NCBI GenBank assembly: GCA_031472005.1 | Contig: PZJY01000011.1 | Location: forward strand, 930,001-994,000 | From: Tetracladium setigerum | Lineage: Eukaryota > Ascomycota > Leotiomycetes > Helotiales | Reading direction: 5' to 3' | DNA: 64,000 nt | Part shown: piece after piece, positions 11,201 to 22,359 of the stretch | How the letters are laid out: each line of letters opens with the position of its first letter | Position numbering within the stretch: the first letter of the stretch is position 1 | Translations under genes and position numbers: made by a program | The notes under the pieces: model-generated | Seen by the model: the letters and a program-made list of their open reading frames with translations, nothing else | What the model was told of the DNA's origin: nothing | Databases searched by the model: none

Positions 11201-14200
11201 TCTTCGCTCTCATTCACTTCAGGGTCCTTCTTCATTGGTGGACTTGAGGGTAGAACGTAAGGAGTGAACGGCTTCAATGGTGCAGTAAAGTCATCATCGG
11301 TGAAGAGAGTGATAGAAGCTTTAACATTGCGTGAAACCGCCGAAGGGCCAAGGTCGAAGATAGCTCGGTGTACCAACGTTTGGAAGTTGACAGAAATGCG
11401 CAATTCAACCTCTTTGTTGATGACAAATTGAAGCTTGATGGCATTTGGTCTATTCTTGATAAGTTTCTCATAGCTCGCAGCCATCTTTGTATCTTCATAC
11501 AGCTCTACTTTGCCTTTCTTATCTTTGGAAGTCCATAGCAAATCTGGAAGAGGGGGGCACAGACTTGGCAGTTCTCAGAGTACTCTATCAGTGGGAAGGG
11601 TGCCATTTGCCATCGACCTCGGTGTAGCCGGGAATAGACAAGATCGATTGCAATATACAAAGGAGGTCTGATGTAACTCCAGCTTGATTTGAAGTGTCGA
11701 GAGTGATGATTTGGCCATGAAGGTATTTGTCTCGAACCGCATCAGGAACCAAGGCCTTACACATAAATATAGTCTGTGAATCTTGGCAAGTGCTGTCGCT
11801 TGACGAAGTCAAAGGGCCACTCTGAGGAATGTGTGCGTAGCTCGTTGTAGGAATCCCACTGGTCTTCATCAGTGCGATATCAGACTTCATCCATGATCCC
11901 GAAGAAACGATCTTGACCTGCTCTTCAATCTTGAAAGAATCGAGACTGCGCTCAAAATTTGGACAGGTGTCGCTGGAGATTTTGTATTTATATTCATGAT
12001 TTACTCCTTCAACTAGCTTTCGCTGAACCTTTGGCTGACGCCATGAAAGGTGTCTGAGAATTTCTCCTGATTTTGCTCTAGTTCTGGTTTCAGTTGGCGG
12101 AGGAAAAGGAGTATGTGGAGCGAGTTGAGCGATAAGAGAGCGGTTCTCGAGCGGCTTCTGGCGGCGTGGATCGCGAGCGAACACAAATTGGTGAGTCCAG
12201 GGATCACCGCGCTGTTGATGGTGATCGAGGAAGAAGTACACCTGATTCGGGTCATTTTTTGTTGAAGACTTGATGTGAAGCGAATTAAAAGCCTGGCCAC
12301 ATTTCTGGTGAGAATGATAATCTCCAGATATATCCGTCTCGAAAAGTTCGGCTGCACCTGACGGAAGAGTGATTGAACACTGATCAAGCACAAACTGCTC
12401 TTGGTAGTCTGTCAGGCCACTCCATGATTCGTAAGAAGCAATTAAGTTGCCATGACTGGTTATAGTTGCCTCGATAAGTCGGTAATCTGGTATAAAAACC
12501 TCCCAAGAACCCGGGTGATATCATCGTGGTCTGGGACAAGCCTAGCGATGGGATAGGCCTCCAACTTAACGCGCAAAGGGTGTGCTAGGCCATGATCCAA
12601 GGGAGGGAGGGCATACAGTAGCCATCGAACCAGATTACCGCTGATGGTCAAAACAAGCTTGGCAGCTGGAGACTGATAGATAACTTCCCATACCTCTCCA
12701 CGATTGAACTTCGTTAAATGAAGCGCATTCGTCAAGGCGGCATTGTAGTATTCACGAATAGAATCCCATGTTTCAGCGCCCTCATCTGAAACCTTTTTGG
12801 TGATCCTCTCAATGATGTCGCCAGGTTGAGTGAAGAGGATCTTAGAAGGCAAGGAGTCCTCGAGGACTCTTTGAAATACAGATGGTAGCTTTCGTTGGCA
12901 GATCTCCGCATCATCAATCAATTCAAAAGAGTGAGTGGGATTTCCAGTGCAAGGTTTGCAACCAGTATGACGACACACTTTGCATCTGAAGAAAATCTTG
13001 TCGAACTTGTGATATCGGCCTTCGCAATAACATAAACGGACAGTTTCAGCAGCCTTGGACATGGCTTCATAGACGGACAACTTCTTCTTTGCGGTCATAG
13101 GATCGTGACCTCTGCAGATAAATCCAGAGGAGACGACGAACATGCCTTCGCTTGAATTGGAGTCCACAGCAACATCAGCAACATCAGCCCGAGGAAGCAA
13201 GGCTTGAAAAACAATCAAGGCCGAGAAGATTGCCGAGGCAACCACGGTCGAACTCATGGCATTGCCTGTGAGATCCTGCAAATTGTTGTCCGTCATTAAG
13301 CTCAAGTCGAGCATGTTGACAGGTAGTCCTTGCAGAATAAGCGCTTCTCTGCCGGAGAGACGTCGTCCATTGTATGTCCAGAACGGGATACCGTGAGGAG
13401 TCAAGCAGCCTATAATACCATTGGCGATGGTGTCCTGAGTTCGCTCAACGTTTTGAGACAACTCAAGATATCGACTATGGACGAGTTAGTACGGGGCTGA
13501 TAGAAGGGAAATTAAAGAAAAAGGGATATACTAACGAATAGTAGCGATCGTCGAGACCTCTGAGAATATTCCGCAGATGGGAGATTTCCGAAATGTCAGC
13601 CACGCGAGGAGTCAATCCCTTAAGGCGCGCCCAATGGTCAGGGAGCTTAATAAAACCGCTCTCTTTCCAGAAAGTGAGCTTCCGCTTGTCTCCAAGTTTG
13701 TTTGCGTGCCGGTACGCGGTATGGGCTGCTTCACACTTGGCCCAAGGTTGGACCTTTGTTTCAGCGATAACAAGCTCTTCTGAACGAGACTTCGCAGGTT
13801 GCTCTTCACCTACAGCCGCCATAAGCATTACTTCAACTGGGGCGCTGGCTGGATTCTCGAAGAATTTCATAAGTGAACTCCATTTCGCCAAGGCTTCCGA
13901 CATTTGAAGCTCCAGCTCTTGATCCGTCGCATCAGGCATGGATTGCTTGAACTTTGCGACAGATACAGCAACCATGTATCCGCGCTGTCGGGTCTGGGGG
14001 ATATAGTATTTCTTAGTGTCTACAATCAAATGCGTACATCTGTATCCAGCTTCCAACACATAATGTTCAATGCCGTGTTTGTCAGGTCGGTTTTTCCAAG
14101 GTGCAGTACATACGTTTTCGAGGATGACAATGCTGGGCTGATGTGTCTTCATGTAAGCCACGATCGCGTAGAAAGTATCTCCAGACTCGCCGCCACTTTC

Positions 14201-15529
14201 TATGCCTTTTTTACACGAGTTGAGTGCTGAAAAATCAACACAGCAAAAGCCACAGACAAAAAGGTCCAAACCACCCGGAACGATTGTTTTAGCACCGAAG
14301 GCAGTCATACTACGTCATGTCAACTCAACAATATCGCAGTGGGGGAGTCTTGACTTACGCTTCAATTTGACCGTCATCATTTGTTGTCACAAAGTGGGTG
14401 ACATCTCTGAATAGAGCGGGGGGTTGAAGTTTCGTTGAATAAAGGCTTGCTTCCACGGAACAAGCTCTGTAGAGAAAATATGTTCTACAAGAAGGGTGAA
14501 GCAGGGCTTCTGCTCAGTCTTTAAAACGTTGAGGTCTAGAAGTCGTAAGAATTATGCAGGCTGGCAGAGAAGTGGCACTTACACTTAGAAGCAATGTCCA
14601 GCACCAGGATCGGAATATCGGTTCCGGAACAAGCCGTGCCTGCCTTGATGGAGATACATTGGTTTTGAAGAAGGGCTCCTTTCTCGACCATTTTGATGAC
14701 TAAATGGTTGATCATGTCTTGAACTTTGGTGAAAGGCCTGCTATCTTCCTTGGCACCTCGTTGAAAGTAGTAGGGATCCTTTTTGGCAATCTGTTCAAAA
14801 GATACAATTTCTTCAGCAGAAACCTGCTCGTGCTCACCCGTGTCGTTGTTAGCCATATCGTCGCCATCCTCCGACTCAGCATACACATTGATGTCAAGTT
14901 TGAGGAAATCGAAAGCTGTGTCTTGAGATGCTTGTCCATTCATGGCTTCGCCTCCTGTGCTATCCTTATTGGGCTTTGGAGTTGTCTTGGACTTTGAAGA
15001 GGGTTTGCGCTTAGGGGGTTCCTTGGACTTTGAAGCTGCCTTGGACTTAGGAGGTATGGTAGGTTTGGATTCGGACTTTTTGGTGTCTAGAATGTTGTTA
15101 GAGAGACCGAAAAGGTACTCATTAGTGGGAAAAGGTACTCGTTAGCGGGAAAGACTCACCTAAAGCGTCTTCTAAATGCGCGGTATTATTGATGGCTTTC
15201 TGCTTCTTCTTCGGCAGTGGGCCATCCTCATCACTTGAGATGACATTATAGTCCTGCTTCGAGCTCGAACGTTGCTTGCCACTTGATTTCTTGAACCCGT
15301 TTCTCGCACGCTTCTTAGAAGGCGAACGGGAAGGAGATGCGAGCTTGATATCAAGGTCGCTTACCTGCTCATCAAATTCACTGTCAATGTCATGGATTTC
15401 ATCGACATTCATATCGGATTCATCGAGATCCATAGGTTCTGCAGACGGTTCACCGTCTTCTAGGGGGTCGAGGGGGGTATTGTATTGGACATCCTGTGCT
15501 GCAGCACGTCGGGGGCGTCCGCCAGCCAT
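8284..15529 (-). CDS. DNMT5: DNMT5: C5-cytosine DNA methyltransferase fused to SNF2 ATPase with RING finger
   Basis: Eight exons on the minus strand: 15529-15160, 15086-14583, 14535-14359, 14309-13536, 13474-10065, 10013-9913, 9857-8669 and 8620-8284. With five single-base gaps restored they total 6867 nt, 2288 aa. The order is: a disordered charged N-terminus with KKRAR/KKKQK-type basic clusters (1-~230); methyltransferase motif I KAGTACSGTDIP (~281); motif IV GFCCVDFSALN (~370, nucleophile Cys near 14240); motif VI ILENV; motif VIII QTRQRGY; and motif X GNAMSST. Next come a Cys-rich zinc module (~12950-13040), SNF2 motif I GFGKT (~11000), VVVDEFA, LISATPG, a RING finger CxxC...CGH...CxxC (~9060-9160), and helicase-C motifs AAGCNLTIA and QAIGRSVRYGQ. 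In Cryptococcus, Dnmt5 is an ATP-dependent maintenance CG methyltransferase in the nucleus; the same role is inferred. No N-terminal chromodomain is visible. Frame gaps lie at the G runs 14418-14423, 12510-12515, 11593-11600, 11552-11557 and 9299-9303. Confidence 0.9.
12940..13045 (-). other. Cys-rich zinc-binding module inside DNMT5
   Basis: The minus strand reads CYCEG, then FFRCKVCRHTGCKPCTGNP and TH. This CxC...CxxC...CxxC...H spacing could ligate two zinc ions. It sits between methyltransferase motif X and the SNF2 domain. A second CxxC (NCQVCAP) lies just before the SNF2 domain near 11560. The function is not known to me; a histone or DNA reader role is conjecture. Confidence 0.6.
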
Positions 15530-16108
15530 CGCGTCAATGCTGCAGAGACTTCTTATCAGTGCTTGCTCATTCGCGACTATGATCATCATGAGAAGATCAT
15601 GGCGGATTAAGAGACGAGATCGAGATATTGCTTACAAATTGTGCCAGTCAGAGCAGGCTGTTGGAAGAAGATTGGTCGAAGAAGCTGGAAACGTGCCTGC
15701 GAAGGCGAGTGAGGAGAAGGATCTGAAGATCAATATATGGAAGAAAATGCAAGGAGCAGTGCGGGGATGGTGGTTGTGGCAATTTAGCAAATGTTAGTAT
15801 CGCTGCAATATCGGGAGGTGTTGAAGGTTCCAATCTTGAAGATTTCCGCGATGGGATATCCTTCAATAATGCATAGGGCGAACGTGCGGCCGCTAGCGCC
15901 TCGGTTATGCTAACACCTGCTGAGTGCGAACTTCAGGTTGGGCGCCGACAAGTATCGGAATTTCAATACCGGCTTCCGTATCAACACATTAACAAGCCTT
16001 CCTTGAGAAGACAATCCATCCAAATACCACAAACACGACCTCACAACACACCTCAAGCATTAGAAAAGTAGGTCACTACATGGGCATAACCACTGCAGGC
16101 TTTGGCTA
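15530..16108. other. Divergent promoter region DNMT5 / DUF3716
   Basis: 579 bp between two outward-reading starts, so it must hold both promoters. A GTAGGT...CTGCAG stretch at 16070-16099 could be a 5'-UTR intron of the plus-strand gene. No clear TATA box is seen. Confidence 0.5.
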
Positions 16109-16745
16109 ATGGGATGGCAGATGAGTGACAACTTCGCCCAGGTCAAGATCATGGAGGTTGAAGTTGAAGGAAAGGTAGCCCATCCGCCTCTCCCTAACTC
16201 TCCTCTCAAAACAGCTGGACTCATCGATCCCTCTACCTCAACCTCTATCGCAAGAAACGCTGTCACTAGCGACCAGGAAGCCGAAGCTGACGAGGTTGCC
16301 GAAGAGCCACTGTCCTTCCTCGACCTTTGCAAGATGCAGAAGCTGAGAGCTGTCCCGCGGAGAAGCAACCAAGTTAGAAAGGATGCTCTGGCTTCATTGA
16401 CTCCCCACAGCAGCGAGGGAAAGATCGGAATGCTTCTTGCTCAGGTTGGAGCTGTGGCCCCAGAGTCATGCACTCGTTGCGTTGTTGGCCCCAATGGTGA
16501 GAGCAAGGGTCTCTTCGATGCTTGCTACCACGATCCCAAGTACCTCGGTGGTGCTTGCGCTCATTGCAAGTACCACCACAATGGCAACAGCTGCAGTATC
16601 TGTGAGTATATGAGCCATACACCGCATGAATAAGAAGCTAATGGTACTCAGGAAAGAAGTGAAACAACGAGTGATGAAAGATTCTAGAGCGCGAGTACTT
16701 GGGCCGGACACATTGTGGAAGCGAGAGGGGAAGGTGGGCTTCTAA
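16109..16745 (+). CDS. DUF3716 Cys-rich protein
   Basis: The first exon starts at 16109. It encodes a disordered N-terminus and then the DUF3716-type cysteine module: CTRCVVGPNGESKGLFDAC, GGACAHCKYHHNG, SCSIC (C-x2-C, C, C-x2-C, C spacing). The short region EEPLSFLDLCKMQKLRAVPRR precedes it. The 3' end is uncertain. Donor GTATAT at 16606 with acceptor CTCAG at 16651 gives 591 nt (196 aa) ending at 16745. The more canonical donor GTGAGT at 16602 makes a stop codon (T+GA) across the junction and a 164-aa protein. Without splicing the frame ends at 16633. The function of the family is unknown; metal binding is likely. Confidence 0.72.
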
Positions 16746-17812
16746 GATATCAAGCATGAATACAAAGCCAGCAAGTCTCATATGCAGAGTAGATCAAAGG
16801 AATATGCAATGTGTCAAACAGTGACATGAAAACAAAGCAGCCTCTGGGAGTTGTGAAGTTTCATAGACCAGATGGGGGCTTATTACACAGCCCAAGAAAG
16901 AACCTGATGGGGAAGTGGGTAGAGACAAGTTTCCCTTTTTCCAAACAAGTTTTACTACAAGTTGAACATTGCTACATGCACGTTAGCTTTATGTGAATGT
17001 GTTTTGTTATGCTTTGATCTTATAAATGTGAGAAAAATGAAGGAAGAGAAGAGGTTGTTGACAGTAAACAATGCCCAGGCTGGGACGAAGTGTTGGGGGT
17101 TCGCTTGTCCTCCAATCGGTGAAACTTTGCTTCCGGTTCCGAAGGTTGTGTGTGGCTGGTGGGGTGGCTAGGGTGGAGAGTGGAAATGGAAAGTGGAAAG
17201 TGAAAAGACTAGGAACATTGCAAATCGAAAGGCGAAAATTCCAAAGAAGGCAAAAAGCAAGTAAAAATAGAAAGAAACAAATTGAGTTCGCCCTCTGACT
17301 CTTCATTCAAACAGTATGATTGTGTTGTTCTCCGCTGGGACCATGTTCACATTCTCTCCTCGAGGCCGTGGACCAGTCACAGATGTGCTGAGTGACCACC
17401 GGTGCTCCACAGATCGGTTGGAATGCGAGAGCTGCAGCTTTGGGATCGATGGACCGATAAAGACAGTGGACCTAAAGGGTCGAGATTGGGTTGGAATGGG
17501 TGCAAATTGGTCCTATCGACTCCACTGAGATTAAGGACATCAACTGTATGGTGGATGGCCGTGGTTGTTACGTGGTTTGCTCGGTGGTGGAGAGGAGTGT
17601 CGAGGGAGAGAGAGTCGCAGTCGAAGCGCGAAGATGAACGCGCTCTCGGAAGCTAAAGACGCTAAAAATCGCTGGACTTTCAGTGCTTGGCATTTCTTGG
17701 TACCCGTATAAAAGAACCACCAGCAAGTCAATTTAGTAACGTCCCAACACTTCAGCATTGCATTCTTTCTCCTTTTAGCACATATATTTCTGTTAAATCA
17801 ACTCTCATAGTC
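16746..17812. other. Intergenic, upstream of the 2H phosphoesterase gene
   Basis: About 1.07 kb without recognisable exons. Small ORFs around 17316-17656 lack any family resemblance. A TATA-like element lies at its right end. Confidence 0.5.
17707..17713 (+). promoter_or_regulatory. TATA-like box
   Basis: TATAAAA about 106 bp before the ATG at 17813, a plausible core promoter position for a fungal gene with a short leader. It is called by motif and position only. Confidence 0.4.
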
Positions 17813-18991
17813 ATGCCTCATTCTTCTTTGCCTGCTCTTGCAGACACGTTGAACAAGTTTGAAGATCTTTCAGGTGTCAACATTGCCGCATACGCAAACC
17901 CCTACGATGCTTTGATTGAAGCAAGCCAAAATGATCCTGTCAGCAGTTCTTTCTTCTACAATCAGTCAATCAATCAATCATTCTTCATCCAGCAGAACCT
18001 CTTCGTTGTGCAAAAATTACATAGCTGATATGTTTACAGGCTCAAATGCAAGCTCGGTACTCAACCCATCGTACTACACGAAATGCGCAACAGAAAGAGA
18101 AACTCCTTTCGTCAGATTTCACGGGCTTGATACTCGACCCCATTTTGCAAAGGCTCGAAGATCCCACGATCCAGCCTGGTTTCACAGATCCAAGGCATTG
18201 CCTTGTTTTTTGGGCTCGACCACCCACTCACATCCGAGAACTCATCAATAAAGTCCAGCAAGAACTACTAACGTTGGCGCCAAGTTCGTCCCCCCAAAAT
18301 TGTTCCTATCATTCCCTCAGAAAGACGGCAAGAAAGAGACAGACTAACAGAAGACCCTCCAGAGCTCTGGCTCATGCCCCTCCAAAAGCTCCACCTCACC
18401 GCCCTAGAAATCACACACTCTCTCACTCAAGCGGAAATCGACTCCATCGTTACGGCCATCGGTTCAGATGTGATTGAACAAATGACAGACTATCCACTCA
18501 ACCGCCGCGCCCGTCTTATCAAACCTATGATCTCCTACGACGGCGCCGCACTCGCTCTGTCTTTCCTCCCCGCCGCCGGCGAATCTCTCCCAACGTCAAG
18601 TTCCGGTTCCGAGCAACCATCATCCTCTGAGAACGACGCAAGAACTGCCAAAGACGATATTTTCACCTATCACCATCTCCGAAAGGAGCTGTTCGATATT
18701 GCGACGACGAGAGTCAAGGTAGATTCGAGATATGTGGTGCCTAGCTCCCATATCACTATTGGAAGATTTTTGACGCAGGAGGAACATGATAGTCCAGAGA
18801 AGATGAGCAGGTTTTTGCAGAAAATTGATGATATCAATGCTTGGTTAGAGAAAACATATTGGCCAAGGGAGGGGGATGAGAGGGATGCTGGGAAAGAGTG
18901 GGTGGTAGGGACGGAGAAGGGGCTCGAATGTAGAGAGGGGAGTCTTTGGTATGGTGGTGGAACTACTGTTAGGTTGGGTAAAGGGTTTTAG
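17813..18991 (+). CDS. 2H phosphoesterase superfamily protein (RNA ligase/cyclic phosphodiesterase-like)
   Basis: Three exons: 17813-17938, 18040-18283 and 18363-18991. They total 999 nt, 332 aa. The second intron has a CTAAC branch site 14 nt before its acceptor. Joining there gives LAPKLWLMPLQKLHLTALEI, which removes an apparent frame conflict. Two H-x-T motifs, HLTALE (about residue 133) and HITIGR (about residue 254), are the catalytic pair that defines the 2H fold. Family members act on 2',3'-cyclic or 2'-5' phosphodiester bonds in RNA. The precise substrate cannot be told. The middle region LLSSDFTGLILDPILQRLEDP and the C-terminal ECREGSLWYGGG are typical of fungal homologues of unknown role. 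Cytosolic by default, as no signal peptide is seen. Confidence 0.85.
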
Positions 18992-20215
18992 GATTTTTTT
19001 TAGGGATGGTAGCGGTGTTTGGTATAGATTTTGTGTTTTGATTGAGTACCTAGGTAGAAGAGGGGCTTGGGTTTATCCTTTCAGAGAATGATAGATGGAA
19101 TATTGCATAGATATATATATAGATAAATATATTGCTACGTATTTTAACCCTCTCTCAGTCTTGTACCATTACGGGGATCTAGGTGCAGTGTATAAATACA
19201 TACACCTCCGACCCTATTTCTCAAATTTCACGACAAAAAAATCCCACCCAATATGATACAAGATTTCACGACCAAGAAAAAGAAATCCAGTAACAAGAAA
19301 ACTTCAAAGTACAAATAACACCTCCAAAGTTAATCAATGCTCATTAATCTGGGTAGCAGCCCACACATGCACAATCAGGAGCAGCAAATTAGTAGCTAAC
19401 CCCGCCATCACCCAGCCAGAACTGGAACAGAATTTAGATAGTGGAAGACGCAATGAAAAACCGCCATAACTGAGCAGTAGAGGTGCATTTGCAACTATAT
19501 GATGTTATAAATGAAAGTTACAAGAGAAATGTGAGATTGCAAAAGAGCGGGGAAAGACGGTTTGATCAAGCTTGGGAAGGTATGATACACATGATTTCTA
19601 TTCATGAAAATGATAAAGAAAGGAGAAGGAATAAAGAAGATGAAGGTCAAGGAATTAGGAAAGCGCAGTAGCGTGGTTGTGAGAAATAGGTCCCTTGTGT
19701 GTGGTTGGGACGTCGCTGGGAGTGGAGGGGAGAAGCATAGCTTGACTGACTCATCTGGCACTTCTACCTGGAAGCAAACAGGATGATCAAAGGAAAATCC
19801 TAGATCCAGAACGCCGCAAGCTAGAACTTACCTAAGGTACGGCGCACCCTCTCCAGATTCGTGTTCCAGCAAGAAAACTGCGCATATCACAGACATCGAG
19901 CTCGAAGGTGTACACCACCTCATGCAGATAACGACCACCCACAACCCTTATCATCTACTCACGCACCAACTCACACATACACACATGTAACAGGTCGTAC
20001 TCCAGGGGACGAGGACCGTTGTTGTTGGAATTCAGCAAATTTTACTATGCTCCTGCGGCGATTCCGAATGAGATACAAGGGCCCAAATAGCTGCTCCTTG
20101 CTCCATCCATCTCAAGCCATTGTAATGCACATCCACGCAAAATCCACCAATATCCCATGCCCCACGCCCATGCCAGAGAATTTCAGATTCATCAACACAT
20201 CCATGCGCAAGGCAT
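18992..20215. other. Intergenic between convergent genes
   Basis: 3' flanks of the 2H phosphoesterase gene and of eL42. On the minus strand near 19345-19415 there is a short hydrophobic reading frame (WVMAGLATNLLLLIVHVWAA) preceded by an acceptor-like CTGTTCCAG. It could be the last exon of a small membrane protein, but I could not find a consistent upstream exon, so it is not called. Confidence 0.45.
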
Positions 20216-21008
20216 CTAGAATACCAACGCAGCACCCTTGGTCTTCTTGTCACCACTGTATTTTCCACATGATTAGCACTATTCCAATTCCAATTTTCAA
20301 ATTCCATCTCGTGGTTCCCGTTGAGATTTGTGACCAGTCAGGTAGGAGTGAGACGTACCCAAGTTCGAAATGCTTGCATCGCTTCAACGCCAATTGTGCC
20401 TTTGTCTTGCAAGATGTGCACTCCAATCTCAACACAACCTTCTTTGTGGTCTTGGCCTTCTTGTGGAACACAGGCTTCGTTTGACCACCATAACCGGACT
20501 GTTTACGATCATAACGACGCTTTCCTTGCGCGAACAGCGATGCCTATTGCCCGAGTCAGATATGTGATCTCCGATTCCATTCGAGTTGGTATTTGGCAAT
20601 GTACCTTTCCGGCCTTGTATTGGGTGACCTTGTGTTGTGTGTGCTTTCTGCACTCCTTGCCCTTGCAGTAGGTGCGTCTTGTCTTTGGGACGTTGACCTG
20701 CGAAGATAAAATAGATGGGTTAGCTATTGCTGCTTTTCATCCATGCGTCCAAAATGTTCCCCTTCGCGCCAATCGATCATTCCTCTTCCAATCCATCCAC
20801 AGATACGCTCGATGTTGTATAGTCGCCCCCATGGCACTGGCAGTTTCGAATCGAGACGCGAAGTGAGGTTTTGGAAGAGTTGTCGAAGCTTGTGGTCTTT
20901 TTTCGAGATCGAGATTTGCTCCAGTCTACCCCGCTCTCCTCCTCCCAGAGATTTCCTCCCACATTGCTCCATCCCTAATTTCACAGAAAGGAATTGTTCA
21001 CATACCAT
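20216..21008 (-). CDS. RPL42: 60S ribosomal protein eL42 (L44/L36a)
   Basis: Four exons on the minus strand: 21008-21006 (the ATG alone), 20697-20605, 20543-20359 and 20255-20216. They total 321 nt and 106 aa, exactly the family length. The protein begins MVNVPKTRRTYCKGKECRKH and has the two CxxC-type zinc pairs (C12...C17 and LECTSCK...KRCKHFELG). It ends KTKGAALVF. It is part of the large-subunit E site. Residue 56 is proline (QTKPVFHKK), the form associated with cycloheximide sensitivity; glutamine there gives resistance in several yeasts. The first intron, directly after the start codon, is ~308 nt, long for this window and common in fungal ribosomal genes. Confidence 0.97.
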
Positions 21009-22359
21009 ATTGACGGTATTTCGCGTTGGTCGTGGGGGTTGTTGAAGTCGTTTTCGTCGCGGGTCGATTTGTCGTCAATCTGGGATTCAAAAAAGTGCGG
21101 CGGCCTACCCTAAGCGAGTTCAAGGATGTTTCCATTTTAGCTTAGGTATCAGCTGATCTGTGAACCTTGGCACAAGACATTGCACCGGATCAAATGTTCT
21201 TGAAAAAAAAAGAGATCTTCAGTGAAAGGATAATATCATAGTAGGAATATGATCAAACATCATGGCTGGTGCATTCTGTAAAATGACAATGGGAAGGATT
21301 TAGTCACGTGCTTCAACCTGCCTTCAGTCTTCCATCCGAAAGGGCATCTCGAAGGAACCTCGATTTCTATCGACTTCAAACTTGAATTGTATTGTCGTCA
21401 ACTTCGAATGGAATATAGTTCTGGTTACATTTCTCTAGAGCACAATTTCGGTGTGAGCGACGTTGACACATCACATCTGCGATCGTTCACGCTCTACAAG
21501 CTCTCAAGTTACAAAGTATCTACTGGAGTGCAACCTCGATCTTCTTTGGGATCTCATTATGTGTATCTATTTTTACTCCCGCTTAGTCCATAATACCTAC
21601 CTACTCTTTCTCCTCTCCTCCTCTCTTCTCTTCTCGCCTCATTAAAGTTACCAAAGTTGCCAAAGTTCAAAGTTGGTATCAAATCAGACAAAGTTCCTTC
21701 CCATCCTAACTAGTCATCTCTTTGATTATTGCATGTACTTTACTTCCTGTCTTGTATCATGCCCTCCTTGTATTATTGTCTCCTGGTCTCGAGTGAGATA
21801 TCAATATGTGTAAGGTTACAAGGACGCTTGATCTTGTGTCTCGATCAATAATGAACAAGCATGTCTGTCATAACTGCCCATCATATCCCCCACAAACTGC
21901 TCATCTCTCCCACGAACCATATTTCGTCTTGGCTGATGTGCTCAAGCCTACCCGACTCTTTGAATACTAAGAAATGGAGTTCAGGGCTTGCGGTTTGATC
22001 ACAGCTTTGGTGTTTCGAGAAAACGCCCTCTGAAAATCAACTTCCCCTGATTGGCCGCCCAGCAGATCTCTGACGGCCCCAAAGTCTCCCGAGACGCACC
22101 CAACATTCTCCCTCGCCCAAGGACCCCTCCATAGAAGCATTTCTGTAACGGATACCCTCATACCCGTAAGCACGCCCCGCAGACTCCCTCCCATGGGATA
22201 GTCGAGCGCGCTTATCTTTTCTTTGTATATTCTCAGAGTAGTTGCTGAGTCCATTCCATTCCATCCTTCTCTTCAGTCAAGATCTGGTTATCTATCTCTT
22301 TACGCATCTCTCTTGCTTGGGTATAGTACTCCTTATACACCCCAAGGTCCAGATAAACA
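21009..22359. other. Divergent promoter region eL42 / P450
   Basis: 1.35 kb between two outward-reading starts. A CACGTG hexamer lies near 21304. No further gene is recognisable, although ORF fragments exist near 21960-22260. Confidence 0.5.

Noticed and set aside
8284..12391. Separate SNF2-helicase gene next to a methyltransferase gene
   Set aside because: After accounting for the homopolymer slips the two parts are in one open frame with no promoter gap, and the domain order matches DNMT5.
12432..12475. A 44-nt intron (GTTTTT...ACCAG) bridging the DNMT5 frame change
   Set aside because: Its phase would fit, but the skipped stretch reads GSWEVFIPDYRLIEATI in the next frame, which looks like real protein. 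A single missing base at 12510-12515 explains it better, and the donor is non-canonical.
19345..19900. Small minus-strand membrane protein gene (C-terminal exon WVMAGLATNLLLLIVHVW)
   Set aside because: An acceptor-like site and a hydrophobic frame exist, but upstream exon candidates run into stops in every phase I tried.
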